From an uncultured Oscillospiraceae bacterium (lineage in GTDB: Bacteria > Bacillota > Clostridia > Oscillospirales > Oscillospiraceae): a stretch of DNA of 19,980 nucleotides. The stretch lies in contig CAKTZP010000024.1 in the NCBI GenBank assembly GCA_934636045.1, forward strand, positions 1-19,980. Reading direction: 5' to 3'. Shown here one piece after another: positions 8,163 to 14,386 of this stretch (the first letter of the stretch is position 1; every line of letters starts with the position of its first letter). Under the pieces are notes generated by a model. It was not told the DNA's origin. It saw only the letters and a program-made list of their open reading frames with translations, and ran no database searches. Position numbers and translations under genes: made by a program.

Positions 8163-8333
8163 GAAACGGGAGCCTCCGCTTGCCCGTTCCTCGCGCCCGC
8201 CCGCTTGGGAGCGGCACGCCTTACAGCAGGTCTCCACACTGCTGCACCGCAGGTCCTGCGGAAAAAAGCGTTCTCCTTTCTTGGCGGCTCACGGCTATTT
8301 TTGTGGAGTAGCCGCGCCTACCTTAATATCATA

Positions 8334-8362
8334 ATAGTAGCACATCCGCTGCGGCTGCGCAA
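8334..8362 (-). promoter_or_regulatory. Probable promoter of the ABC ATPase gene
   Basis: On the minus strand TTGCGC (8357-8362) and TACTAT (8334-8339) are 17 bases apart. Transcription would start near 8327, leaving a 5' leader of about 165 bases. That leader contains a short hairpin (8247-8261) and no convincing riboswitch. It is divergent from the tryptophan T-box promoter. Confidence 0.5.
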
Positions 8363-8394
8363 CAAGTTTTCCGAAAATTTTTTCCGAAACCCTG

Positions 8395-8423
8395 TTGACA
8401 AATCCGTTGCCATGTGCTAAGAT
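8395..8423 (+). promoter_or_regulatory. Sigma-A promoter of the trpB T-box transcript
   Basis: A perfect TTGACA (8395-8400) and TAAGAT (8418-8423) are separated by 17 bases. Transcription should start near 8430, directly at the base of T-box stem I. Confidence 0.85.
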
Positions 8424-8429
8424 GCAGAA

Positions 8430-8690
8430 AACCGAAGATGATGCGTAAGTAAATACGCCGCGAAAATCACAGAGAGCCGCCGGCGGTGGGAGTGCGGTAT
8501 GGACGGGCGTATTGAATGGGCATCGGAGGGCAAGCTGAATTAAGTAGGCAAGACGGAGTGGGCGCTCCGTTATCAAGGGTCAGCGCATGACAGTGCGCAA
8601 GAGTGGGCGCGAAAGCGCCAAGCCGGGTGGCACCGCAGGAATGTTATTTCACTCCTGTCCCAGCAAAATCTGGGACAGGAGTTTCTTTAT
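8430..8690 (+). promoter_or_regulatory. Tryptophan T-box riboswitch
   Basis: Stem I shows the loop E segment AAGTAAATACGC paired through ATACGC with GCGTAT. The specifier loop reads TTGAA-TGG-G, with TGG at 8517-8519, the tryptophan codon, closed below by GATGC with GCATC. The AGAGAGC bulge and GTGGGAGTGCGG distal loop are present. The antiterminator core GGGTGGCACCGC lies at 8625-8636. The terminator pairs 8652-8662 with 8671-8681 and is followed by a T-rich tract. Uncharged tRNA-Trp should allow read-through into trpB. Confidence 0.95.
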
Positions 8691-8724
8691 CTCCTCTCCC
8701 GAACCATTGAAAGGAGAACGCACC

Positions 8725-10092
8725 ATGGAAATCCCGTACAAAATCTATCTCGAAGAATCGGAAATGCCGAAGGCATGGTACAACGTCCGCGCGGACATGA
8801 AGAACAAGCCCGCCCCCCTGCTCAACCCCGCTACGCTCCAGCCGCTGACGGTCGACGAGCTGTCGCAGGTGTTCTGCCGCGAGCTTGCCGAGCAGGAGCT
8901 GGACAACGACACCGCCTTCATCCCCATCCCGCAGGAGATCCGCGATTTTTACCGCATGTATCGCCCGTCGCCGCTGGTGCGCGCCTATTGCTTGGAGGAA
9001 AAGCTCGGCACCCCGGCGCACATCTATTACAAATTTGAGGGCAACAACACCTCCGGCAGCCATAAGCTCAACTCCGCCATTGCACAGGCCTACTACGCCA
9101 AAAAGCAGGGCCTCAAGGGCGTAACCACAGAGACCGGCGCCGGGCAGTGGGGCACGGCACTGTCCATGGCCTGCTCTTACCTTGGACTGGACTGCAAGGT
9201 CTTTATGGTCAAGGTGTCCTATGAGCAAAAGCCTTTCCGCCGCGAGGTCATGCGCACCTACGGCGCGTCCGTCACCCCCTCGCCGTCCGAGACGACCGAG
9301 GTCGGCCGCAAGCTGCTGGCGGAATTCCCCGGTACGAACGGCTCGCTCGGCTGCGCGATCTCCGAGGCGGTCGAAACCGCCGCAAGCCTCGACGGCTATC
9401 GCTATGTCCTTGGCAGCGTTCTGTCGCAGGTGCTGCTGCACCAAAGCGTCATCGGACTGGAAACCAAGGCCGCCATGGACAAATATGGCATTCGTCCCGA
9501 CATCGTCATCGGCTGCGCCGGCGGCGGCAGCAACCTCGGCGGCCTGATTGCCCCGTTCGTCCGCCAAAAGCTACGCGGCGAGGCCGATATGCGCATCATC
9601 GCCGTTGAGCCCGCCTCCTGCCCCAGCCTGACGCGCGGCAAATATGCCTACGATTTCTGCGATACCGGCATGGTCTGCCCGCTGCAAAAGATGTACACGC
9701 TCGGCAGCTCCTTCATTCCCTCGCCGAACCACGCCGGCGGCCTGCGCTACCACGGCATGAGCGGCATCGTCTCGCAGCTGTACCACGACGGCTATCTGGA
9801 AGCGACCAGCGTCGAGCAGACGGCAGTCTTTGCGGCCGCAACGGAGTTTGCCCGCATCGAGGGTATTCTCCCCGCTCCGGAGAGCAGCCACGCCATCCGT
9901 GTTGCCATCGACGAGGCGCTCAAATGCAAGGAGACCGGCGAGGAAAAGACCATCGTCTTCGGTCTGACCGGCACGGGCTACTTCGATCTTCAGGCCTATG
10001 CCAAATTCAACGACGGCCAGATGACCGATCGGATCCCGACCGATGCCGAAATTGCTCAAAGCCTCGCCAAGCTTCCCAAGGTCGACGCCTAA
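8725..10092 (+). CDS. trpB: Tryptophan synthase beta chain, TrpB2 class
   Basis: This PLP enzyme joins indole and serine to give tryptophan. The 455 aa length, longer than the usual ~400 aa TrpB1, and the family patterns RPSPLVRAYCLEEKLGTPAHIYYKFEGNNTSGSHKLN and TTETGAGQWGTALS mark the TrpB2 class. The PLP lysine is K114 after H113, and the phosphate-binding loop CAGGGSN lies near 264-270. The C-terminal FGLTGTGYFDLQAY is intact. ATG at 8725 has GGAG 9 bases upstream; the open frame back to 8587 is T-box and was excluded. No trpA or other trp gene is nearby. TrpB2 does not need TrpA in known cases, so rescue of free indole is a likely role, under tight tryptophan control by the T-box. Confidence 0.95.
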   Translation: MEIPYKIYLEESEMPKAWYNVRADMKNKPAPLLNPATLQPLTVDELSQVFCRELAEQELDNDTAFIPIPQEIRDFYRMYRPSPLVRAYCLEEKLGTPAHIYYKFEGNNTSGSHKLNSAIAQAYYAKKQGLKGVTTETGAGQWGTALSMACSYLGLDCKVFMVKVSYEQKPFRREVMRTYGASVTPSPSETTEVGRKLLAEFPGTNGSLGCAISEAVETAASLDGYRYVLGSVLSQVLLHQSVIGLETKAAMDKYGIRPDIVIGCAGGGSNLGGLIAPFVRQKLRGEADMRIIAVEPASCPSLTRGKYAYDFCDTGMVCPLQKMYTLGSSFIPSPNHAGGLRYHGMSGIVSQLYHDGYLEATSVEQTAVFAAATEFARIEGILPAPESSHAIRVAIDEALKCKETGEEKTIVFGLTGTGYFDLQAYAKFNDGQMTDRIPTDAEIAQSLAKLPKVDA

Positions 10093-10244
10093 TCCGCCGC
10101 AGTGCCTCGGCTCCCCTTACTAAGGGGAGCTGGCACGGCGAAGCCGTGACGGAAGGGTCATTCCCCCCCTCTCAGCCGAAGGCGAATTTACTCACTCTTC
10201 CCGATTCACTCCGCCCCCTGCCGGCAGCGAGCCGATAGGTAACC
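10093..10244 (+). repeat. REP-like palindromic interspersed repeat
   Basis: Just after trpB, 10110-10119 and 10121-10130 form a perfect inverted repeat (GCTCCCCTTA/TAAGGGGAGC). It is followed by a second hairpin, CACGGC-GAA-GCCGTG (10134-10148), and a C-rich stretch. This pair of GC palindromes resembles short repeats scattered between genes in Faecalibacterium-like genomes, as I recall them. Bases 10180-10244 hold nothing else that I recognise. Confidence 0.6.
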
Positions 10245-10284
10245 AAAAACCCGCACAACCAAGAAATTGGCTGTGCGGGTTTTG
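10245..10284. terminator. Two-way terminator shared by trpB and the ModE-like gene
   Basis: Bases 10246-10260 pair with 10269-10283 (15 positions, one mismatch) around an 8-base loop. A-runs on the left and T-runs on the right allow termination from both directions. It lies between the converging ends of trpB and the regulator gene. Confidence 0.85.
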
Positions 10285-10296
10285 ATTTTGGGCAGA

Positions 10297-10647
10297 CTAA
10301 ACTACGCCGTCGAATATCTCGTGAAAGGCGTCGGCGGCATAGGCGCGCACCCGGGCGCAGTATTCCTCATAAGCGGTCAAGAGTTTTTTTGCCTCAGGCG
10401 AGAGCGTTGCACCTCCTCCGTTTTTGCCGCCGGTCGAGGAAACCAGAAGTCGATAGCCGAGGGCGTTTTCGGCATTTTTGATGACCGTCCATGCCTTGGA
10501 ATACGCCATGCACATGGAATTGGCGGCGGCGCGGAGGGAATGATGCTCCTCCACGCGGCGCAGCAGCTCCGCCACGCCGGGGCCGAAGCACTTGGCCTCG
10601 CCCCCAAAGATCCGCACGGACAGTACCGGTCTGAATTTCTGTTCCAT
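10297..10647 (-). CDS. ModE-like molybdenum-type HTH repressor
   Basis: The 116 aa protein consists only of a ModE/LysR-type winged helix domain. Pattern: FGPGVAELLRRVEEHHSLRAAANSMCMAYSKAWTVIKNAE, then the wing STGGKNGGGATLSPEAKKLL, as in the N-terminal DNA-binding half of ModE. It lacks the C-terminal molbindin domains that bind molybdate in E. coli ModE, so its ligand, if any, is unknown. ATG at 10647 is preceded by no Shine-Dalgarno site. A TATAAT box ends only 6 bases before it, so the mRNA should be leaderless. The longer open frame back to 10923 overlaps the divergent yqeC gene and is not real. It faces the selenium-hydroxylase genes and probably regulates them. Confidence 0.85.
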   Translation of the reverse strand: MEQKFRPVLSVRIFGGEAKCFGPGVAELLRRVEEHHSLRAAANSMCMAYSKAWTVIKNAENALGYRLLVSSTGGKNGGGATLSPEAKKLLTAYEEYCARVRAYAADAFHEIFDGVV

Positions 10648-10653
10648 ACGGGT

Positions 10654-10683
10654 ATTATACACGCTTTTCCCGCCCTGCGTCAA
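10654..10683 (-). promoter_or_regulatory. Promoter giving a leaderless mRNA for the ModE-like gene
   Basis: On the minus strand TTGACG (10678-10683) and a perfect TATAAT (10654-10659) are 18 bases apart. Transcription would begin 6-8 bases later, at or within a base or two of the ATG at 10647, leaving no room for a ribosome site. Confidence 0.75.
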
Positions 10684-10723
10684 CGTTTTTCTCAGCTTTT
10701 CGCAAAATCCCTCCCGTCCGCGG

Positions 10724-10752
10724 TTGACGAACGGCGTTCGGCGTGTTATTCT
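10724..10752 (+). promoter_or_regulatory. Promoter of the yqeC-yqeB-selD operon
   Basis: TTGACG (10724-10729) and TATTCT (10747-10752) are 17 bases apart, with a start expected near 10759, just before the GGGAGG ribosome site of yqeC. It stands back to back with the ModE-like gene promoter, so one regulator site could act on both. Confidence 0.65.
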
Positions 10753-10783
10753 ATTAGAAGAATCACGAAGGGAGGCCAAAGGG

Positions 10784-11425
10784 GTGGATTTTTCCCGTTT
10801 GCTGCAAATCCCGCGCGGCGTGACCGCCATCATCGGCAGCGGCGGCAAGACGACGCTGCTGTATCTTCTGGCGCGCGAGCTTTCGCGCACGAGCCGCGTT
10901 ATCGTCACGACCTCAACGCACATTCAGCGGCCGGAGGAGCTGCCCTATTGCGAAGCCGTTGCGGCGGTTTCCGGCCTTAGCGTCGTCGGCACCCCCTGTG
11001 AAAACGGCAAGCTGGCCGCACCGCGCCAGAGCTTTGCCGCGCTGGCAGCGCTGGCCGACTATGTGCTCGTCGAGGCCGACGGCTCCCGCCGTCTGCCGCT
11101 CAAGGCGCACGCACCGCATGAGCCTGTTTTGCCCGAAAACACGGCGCAGGTCATCACCGTCGTCGGCGCGTCCGGCCTGAACCGGCCGATTGCCGAGGTC
11201 GTGCACCGTCCCGAGCGCTTCACCGCCCTGACGGGCAAGACCGACACTGCCACGCCGCAGGCCGTGGCCGCCGCGCTGATTGCCGAGGGGCTGACGCACC
11301 GCGTCGTGATCAACCAAGCCGACCTCCCGGGGCAGCTCGCCCCGGCGCTGGAATTAAAAGCCCTGCTGCCCTACCCAACGGTAGTCGCGGCACTTAAAAA
11401 GGAGGAGCTGCTATGCTCGTATTGA
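10784..11425 (+). CDS. yqeC: Selenium-dependent hydroxylase accessory protein YqeC
   Basis: YqeC is a putative nucleotide-binding protein tied by comparative genomics to selenium-dependent molybdenum hydroxylases. Its exact reaction is not settled. The 213 aa product begins with a P-loop, IIGSGGKTTLL (GSGGKTT at 18-24). It then shows VIVTTSTHIQRPE, YVLVEADGSRRLPLKAHAPHEPVLP (VEADG is the family hallmark) and VVGASGLNRPI. The C-terminal part contains VVINQADLPG, a GTPase-like NxxD stretch. GTG at 10784 is chosen because GAAGGGAGG ends 8 bases upstream; the open frame further left runs through the divergent promoter. It overlaps yqeB by 13 bases. Confidence 0.88.
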   Translation: MDFSRLLQIPRGVTAIIGSGGKTTLLYLLARELSRTSRVIVTTSTHIQRPEELPYCEAVAAVSGLSVVGTPCENGKLAAPRQSFAALAALADYVLVEADGSRRLPLKAHAPHEPVLPENTAQVITVVGASGLNRPIAEVVHRPERFTALTGKTDTATPQAVAAALIAEGLTHRVVINQADLPGQLAPALELKALLPYPTVVAALKKEELLCSY

Positions 11426-12213
11426 TTCGCGGCGCGGGCGACCTCGCATCCGGTATCGCCCTGCGGCTGCACCACGCGGGCTTCCGCGTGGTGATGACCG
11501 ACCTGCCGCGCCCGACGGCCATCCGCCGTACCGTCTGCTTCTCGCAGGCCATTTTGTTTGAAGCCATGCGCGTGGAGGACGTGACCGCCCGCTTCGCGCC
11601 CACGCCGGACGCGGTACCGGAAATTCTGGAAAACCACGAAATCGCCGTCCTCGCCGACCCGGAGGCGGCGTGCATCCCCGTTTTGCGCCCCGACGCAGTC
11701 GTCGACGCCATTCTGGCTAAGCGCAACCTCGGCACCAAAATCACCGATGCGCCCTGCGTCATTGGCGTCGGCCCCGGCTTTACCGCGGGCGTGGACTGCC
11801 ACGCGTGTGTGGAGACCATGCGCGGCCACACGCTCGGCCGCGTCATCACGGATGGCTCGCCCATTCCGAACACCAACATTCCCGGCCTCATCGGCGGCTT
11901 TGCGGGCGAGCGCGTGCTGCGCGCCCCGGCGGACGGCATTTTCCGTCAGCTGCTGGACATCGGCGCGTCCGTCCGGCAGGGTGACGTGGCCGGCACGGTC
12001 GGCGACGCGCCGATGCTCTGCCAGATCGACGGCATGCTGCGCGGCATTCTCGCCGACGGGACGCCTGTGTTCCGCGGCATGAAGGCGGGCGACGTTGACC
12101 CGCGCGGCGTCCGCGAATACTGCGACCTCGTTTCCGACAAGGCGCTGGCCATCGGCGGCGGCGTTTTGGAAGCAATTTTACGTTTTTCGGAGGGTAAAAA
12201 TGGAAGAAATTAA
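11413..12213 (+). CDS. yqeB: Selenium-dependent molybdenum hydroxylase protein YqeB (EF2563 family)
   Basis: YqeB belongs to the family found in genomes that have selD and selenium-type molybdenum hydroxylases. It is thought to help put labile selenium into the molybdenum cofactor site, without proven chemistry. The protein of 266 aa has an N-terminal Rossmann-like nucleotide site, LIRGAGDLASGIA (GAGDLASG 7-14). It continues with VMTDLPRPTAIRRTVCFS, KITDAPCVIGVGPGFTAGVDCHACVET and a C-terminal barrel-like part (ADGIFRQLLDIGASVRQGDVAG). ATG has GGAGGAGCTG just upstream, inside yqeC. The end overlaps selD by 14 bases, so the three genes are coupled. Confidence 0.9.
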   Translation: MLVLIRGAGDLASGIALRLHHAGFRVVMTDLPRPTAIRRTVCFSQAILFEAMRVEDVTARFAPTPDAVPEILENHEIAVLADPEAACIPVLRPDAVVDAILAKRNLGTKITDAPCVIGVGPGFTAGVDCHACVETMRGHTLGRVITDGSPIPNTNIPGLIGGFAGERVLRAPADGIFRQLLDIGASVRQGDVAGTVGDAPMLCQIDGMLRGILADGTPVFRGMKAGDVDPRGVREYCDLVSDKALAIGGGVLEAILRFSEGKNGRN

Positions 12214-13234
12214 ACTGACCAAGCTTGCAAAATGCGCCGGGTGCGGCGCGAAGGTCGGCGCTGGCGTGCTGGCCAAGCTGCTCGACGGCATCAAGGTGCA
12301 CCATGATCCGAACCTGCTTGTCGGCTTCGACAAATCCGACGATGCCTCGGTCTACCGGGTCTCCGACGAGCTTGCGCTCGTCCAGACGGTTGACTTCTTC
12401 CCGCCCATCGACGACGACCCCTACACCTTCGGCCAGATCGCCGCAACGAACGCGCTGTCCGATGTCTACGCCATGGGCGGCGAGCCGAAGTTGGCGCTGA
12501 ACATCATGGCCATTCCCGACTCCCTGCCCAAGGAGGCCGTCCACGCCCTGCTGCGCGGCGGCTATGACAAGGTCTACGAGGCGGGCGCCATCATCACCGG
12601 CGGCCACAGCATCCTCGACGACGAGCCGAAATACGGTCTCGCGGTCACGGGCTTTGTCCATCCGGAAAGGCTCCTGACCAACTCCGGCGCCAAGCCCGGC
12701 GACGTGCTGTTTTTGACCAAGCCGCTCGGCATCGGTGTTTACACCACCGCCGCCAAGGCCGACCTGCTGTCCGAGGACGGCAAAACACTGGCCAAAACGC
12801 TCATGACCACGCTCAACAAGGGCGCACGCGACGTCATGGTGCGCTACCGCGTGCACGCCTGCACGGACGTGACCGGCTTTGCCCTGCTCGGCCACGCGCT
12901 GGAAATGGCGCAGGGCAGCGACACCGAGCTGGAGATCGACACACAGAAGCTCTGCCTCCTGCCAGAGGCGCAGGAGCTTGCCGCCATGGGCATTCTGCCC
13001 GCGGGCGTCTACCGCAACCGCAGCTTTGCCGAGTCCTTCGTCGACCCCGGCAACGTTCCCCTCGCGGTGCAGGACATTCTCTATGACCCGCAAACCTCCG
13101 GCGGTCTTCTGATCGCCGTCGATCCCGCCGACGCCGACGCGCTGGAGCGAGAGCTGCTGCCCGCCGTTCCTGCCGCGCAGCGCATCGGCCGCGTCCGCCC
13201 CTATCAAGGCGGAAAGCGCATTTTCCTGCGCTGA
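12200..13234 (+). CDS. selD: Selenide, water dikinase SelD
   Basis: SelD makes selenophosphate from selenide and ATP, the selenium donor for all known biological selenium uses. The 344 aa length is normal. The catalytic loop near the N-terminus reads KCAGCGAKVGAG, with Cys15 and Lys18 matching the essential Cys and Lys of E. coli SelD; there is a Cys, not selenocysteine. Also seen are LVQTVDFFPPIDDDPYTFGQIAATNALSDVYAMGG (metal and ATP-binding aspartates), GGHSILDDEPKYGLAVTG, TDVTGFALLGHALEMA and the C-terminal DPQTSGGLLIAV. ATG at 12200 has GGAGG 6 bases upstream. No selA, selB or selC lies in the window, and the partners are yqeC and yqeB. Confidence 0.96.
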   Translation: MEEIKLTKLAKCAGCGAKVGAGVLAKLLDGIKVHHDPNLLVGFDKSDDASVYRVSDELALVQTVDFFPPIDDDPYTFGQIAATNALSDVYAMGGEPKLALNIMAIPDSLPKEAVHALLRGGYDKVYEAGAIITGGHSILDDEPKYGLAVTGFVHPERLLTNSGAKPGDVLFLTKPLGIGVYTTAAKADLLSEDGKTLAKTLMTTLNKGARDVMVRYRVHACTDVTGFALLGHALEMAQGSDTELEIDTQKLCLLPEAQELAAMGILPAGVYRNRSFAESFVDPGNVPLAVQDILYDPQTSGGLLIAVDPADADALERELLPAVPAAQRIGRVRPYQGGKRIFLR

Positions 13235-13243
13235 GGTGCCGCC

Positions 13244-14011
13244 ATGGAAAATCGCGGAAGAAGAATTCACGCCATTGAAAAGGCGCTGCATTTGCTCGAC
13301 TGCTTCTGGGCAGCGCACCGCCCGCTGTCGCTCAGCGAGCTGGAAAAAATGACCGGCTGGGCCAAGAGCACCATCCACGGGCTGCTGGCATCGATGCTCG
13401 ATTCCGGCGTCGTCGAGCAGAACGCGTCGGACGGCCGCTACCGGCTGGGCTATCACCTGTTTGAGCTCGGCAATGCCGTCAACCAGAGCTGGGACGTTCC
13501 CGCCATCAGCCGCCGCCATCTGCAAAGCATCGTCGACCGCTTCCACGAGTCCGCTTACCTCGCCCGCCTGTCCGGAGACGAGCTGCTGCTGGCCATCTGC
13601 GAGGAGCCGCACACGGGCTTTCGCATCACCTCGGAGGCCGGAACGCGGCTGCCGCTGCATTGCACGTCGCAGGGCAAGGTCATTCTTGCCAACCTTCCGC
13701 CGCGGGACGCCGAGCGGCTGTTGACCCGCACGCCGCTGCACCCCTACACGCCCAACACCGTCACCGATCCCGCCGTTCTGCTCGGCTCGCTGGCAGAGCT
13801 GCGCAGTCAGGGCTACGCCGAGGAGCTGGAGGAATACAAGGTCGGTCTGCGCTCCGTGGCCGCGCCGATCTACGAGCGCAGCGGCATCTGCCGCTATGCC
13901 ATCGGCATCATCTGTATGGCGGGCGTCGATCCCGAGAGCGTCCGCGCCATGCGCAGCGCCGTGATGGAGGCCTCCGCCGCCGTCTCCGCCGAGATGGGGC
14001 GTATTGGTTGA
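13244..14011 (+). CDS. IclR-family transcriptional regulator
   Basis: The 255 aa protein has an N-terminal winged helix-turn-helix (about 8-70: AIEKALHLLDCFWAAHRPLSLSELEKMTGWAKSTIHGLLASMLDSGVVEQ). The IclR effector-binding domain follows, with GYHLFELGNAV, LPLHCTSQGKVILA and the typical GYAEELEEYKVGLRSVAAPIYERSG. IclR proteins often control catabolic operons with small organic acid or purine-related effectors; the ligand here cannot be read from sequence. It starts 9 bases after selD with GAGGTG before the ATG, so it belongs to the same transcript. I infer that it may control a hydroxylase substrate pathway such as purine breakdown. Confidence 0.9.
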   Translation: MENRGRRIHAIEKALHLLDCFWAAHRPLSLSELEKMTGWAKSTIHGLLASMLDSGVVEQNASDGRYRLGYHLFELGNAVNQSWDVPAISRRHLQSIVDRFHESAYLARLSGDELLLAICEEPHTGFRITSEAGTRLPLHCTSQGKVILANLPPRDAERLLTRTPLHPYTPNTVTDPAVLLGSLAELRSQGYAEELEEYKVGLRSVAAPIYERSGICRYAIGIICMAGVDPESVRAMRSAVMEASAAVSAEMGRIG

Positions 14012-14049
14012 CATAATATTTTATCCTGCGCCGCCCGCGCAAATAGCAA

Positions 14050-14078
14050 CGCCGCGAGGTCAAGCCGGCCTCGCGGCG
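14050..14078 (+). repeat. Hairpin copy A, CGCCGCGAGG stem
   Basis: A perfect 10-bp stem (14050-14059 with 14069-14078) with a 9-base loop lies 38 bases after the IclR stop. The same stem sequence returns at 14336-14364. It may end the selenium operon transcript, although no T-run follows. Confidence 0.7.
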
Positions 14079-14080
14079 CT

Positions 14081-14112
14081 CAGTGTGTCGAAAAACCCTT
14101 TTCGACACACTG
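14081..14112. repeat. Perfect 14-bp hairpin containing GTGTCGAAAA
   Basis: Bases 14081-14094 pair fully with 14099-14112 around a 4-base loop (ACCC). The arm includes GTGTCGAAAAA (14085-14095), also found at 6788-6798 and 19857-19867, each time between genes. Confidence 0.75.
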
Positions 14113-14139
14113 ACAGACTGCAAAAAGTTCGGAAGACAA

Positions 14140-14187
14140 GCAACTCACGCCCGTCGGCGTACAAAGGTACGTTAGGGCGTGAGTTGC
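14140..14187. repeat. 13-bp hairpin with small inner stem
   Basis: Bases 14140-14152 (GCAACTCACGCCC) pair perfectly with 14175-14187. The loop itself contains GTAC ... GTAC, which can form a small inner stem. Its function is unknown. Confidence 0.7.
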
Positions 14188-14335
14188 GCAGTAAGTCAAA
14201 ATTCTTGCGAAGCAAGCTTTTTCTCGGGTTATAAAGTTCAGGATACTCTGTTTTTGCAAAACAAAACACAGAGAACAAAAATCCATTAAAATGGGAACCG
14301 ATTTTGACGGTTACGGACTTTTTTGGCAGTCTGAA

Positions 14336-14364
14336 CGCCGCGAGGTCTTCTTGACCTCGCGGCG
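14336..14364 (-). repeat. Hairpin copy B, CGCCGCGAGGTC stem
   Basis: A perfect 12-bp stem (14336-14347 with 14353-14364) has a 5-base loop. It lies 22 bases beyond the stop of the leftward surface-protein gene and could end that operon, but no T-run follows on the minus strand. It repeats the stem at 14050-14078. Confidence 0.7.
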
Positions 14365-14386
14365 CTGCTGTGTTTTTCCATGTTCT

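Larger units (their letters stand above)
14012..14386. other. Gene-free, AT-rich, hairpin-rich segment
   Basis: No supportable gene lies here. Four strong hairpins and an outer imperfect inverted repeat (CAGACTG at 14114-14120, continuing to 14133, against 14314-14333) are packed into about 330 bases. Between them the DNA is far richer in A and T than the genes on either side. It separates two converging operons, so part of it must terminate them, yet none of the stems has a classical T-run. The layout could be a small nonautonomous mobile element or nested repeats. Confidence 0.5.

Noticed and set aside
6864-8420. 518-codon plus-strand open frame opposite the ABC ATPase
   Set aside because: It runs through the terminator and the divergent promoters, and the opposite strand has a complete, well-conserved ATPase.
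8587-8724. N-terminal extension of trpB from 8587
   Set aside because: It lies inside the tryptophan T-box and terminator. ATG at 8725 has a proper ribosome site and gives the family's length.
10648-10923. Upstream extension of the ModE-like gene
   Set aside because: It would overlap its own promoter and the divergent yqeC coding region. The extra residues do not look like a domain.
12236-12255. Possible selenocysteine codon at the SelD active site
   Set aside because: The codon at the catalytic place is TGC (Cys), and no in-frame TGA occurs in the gene.
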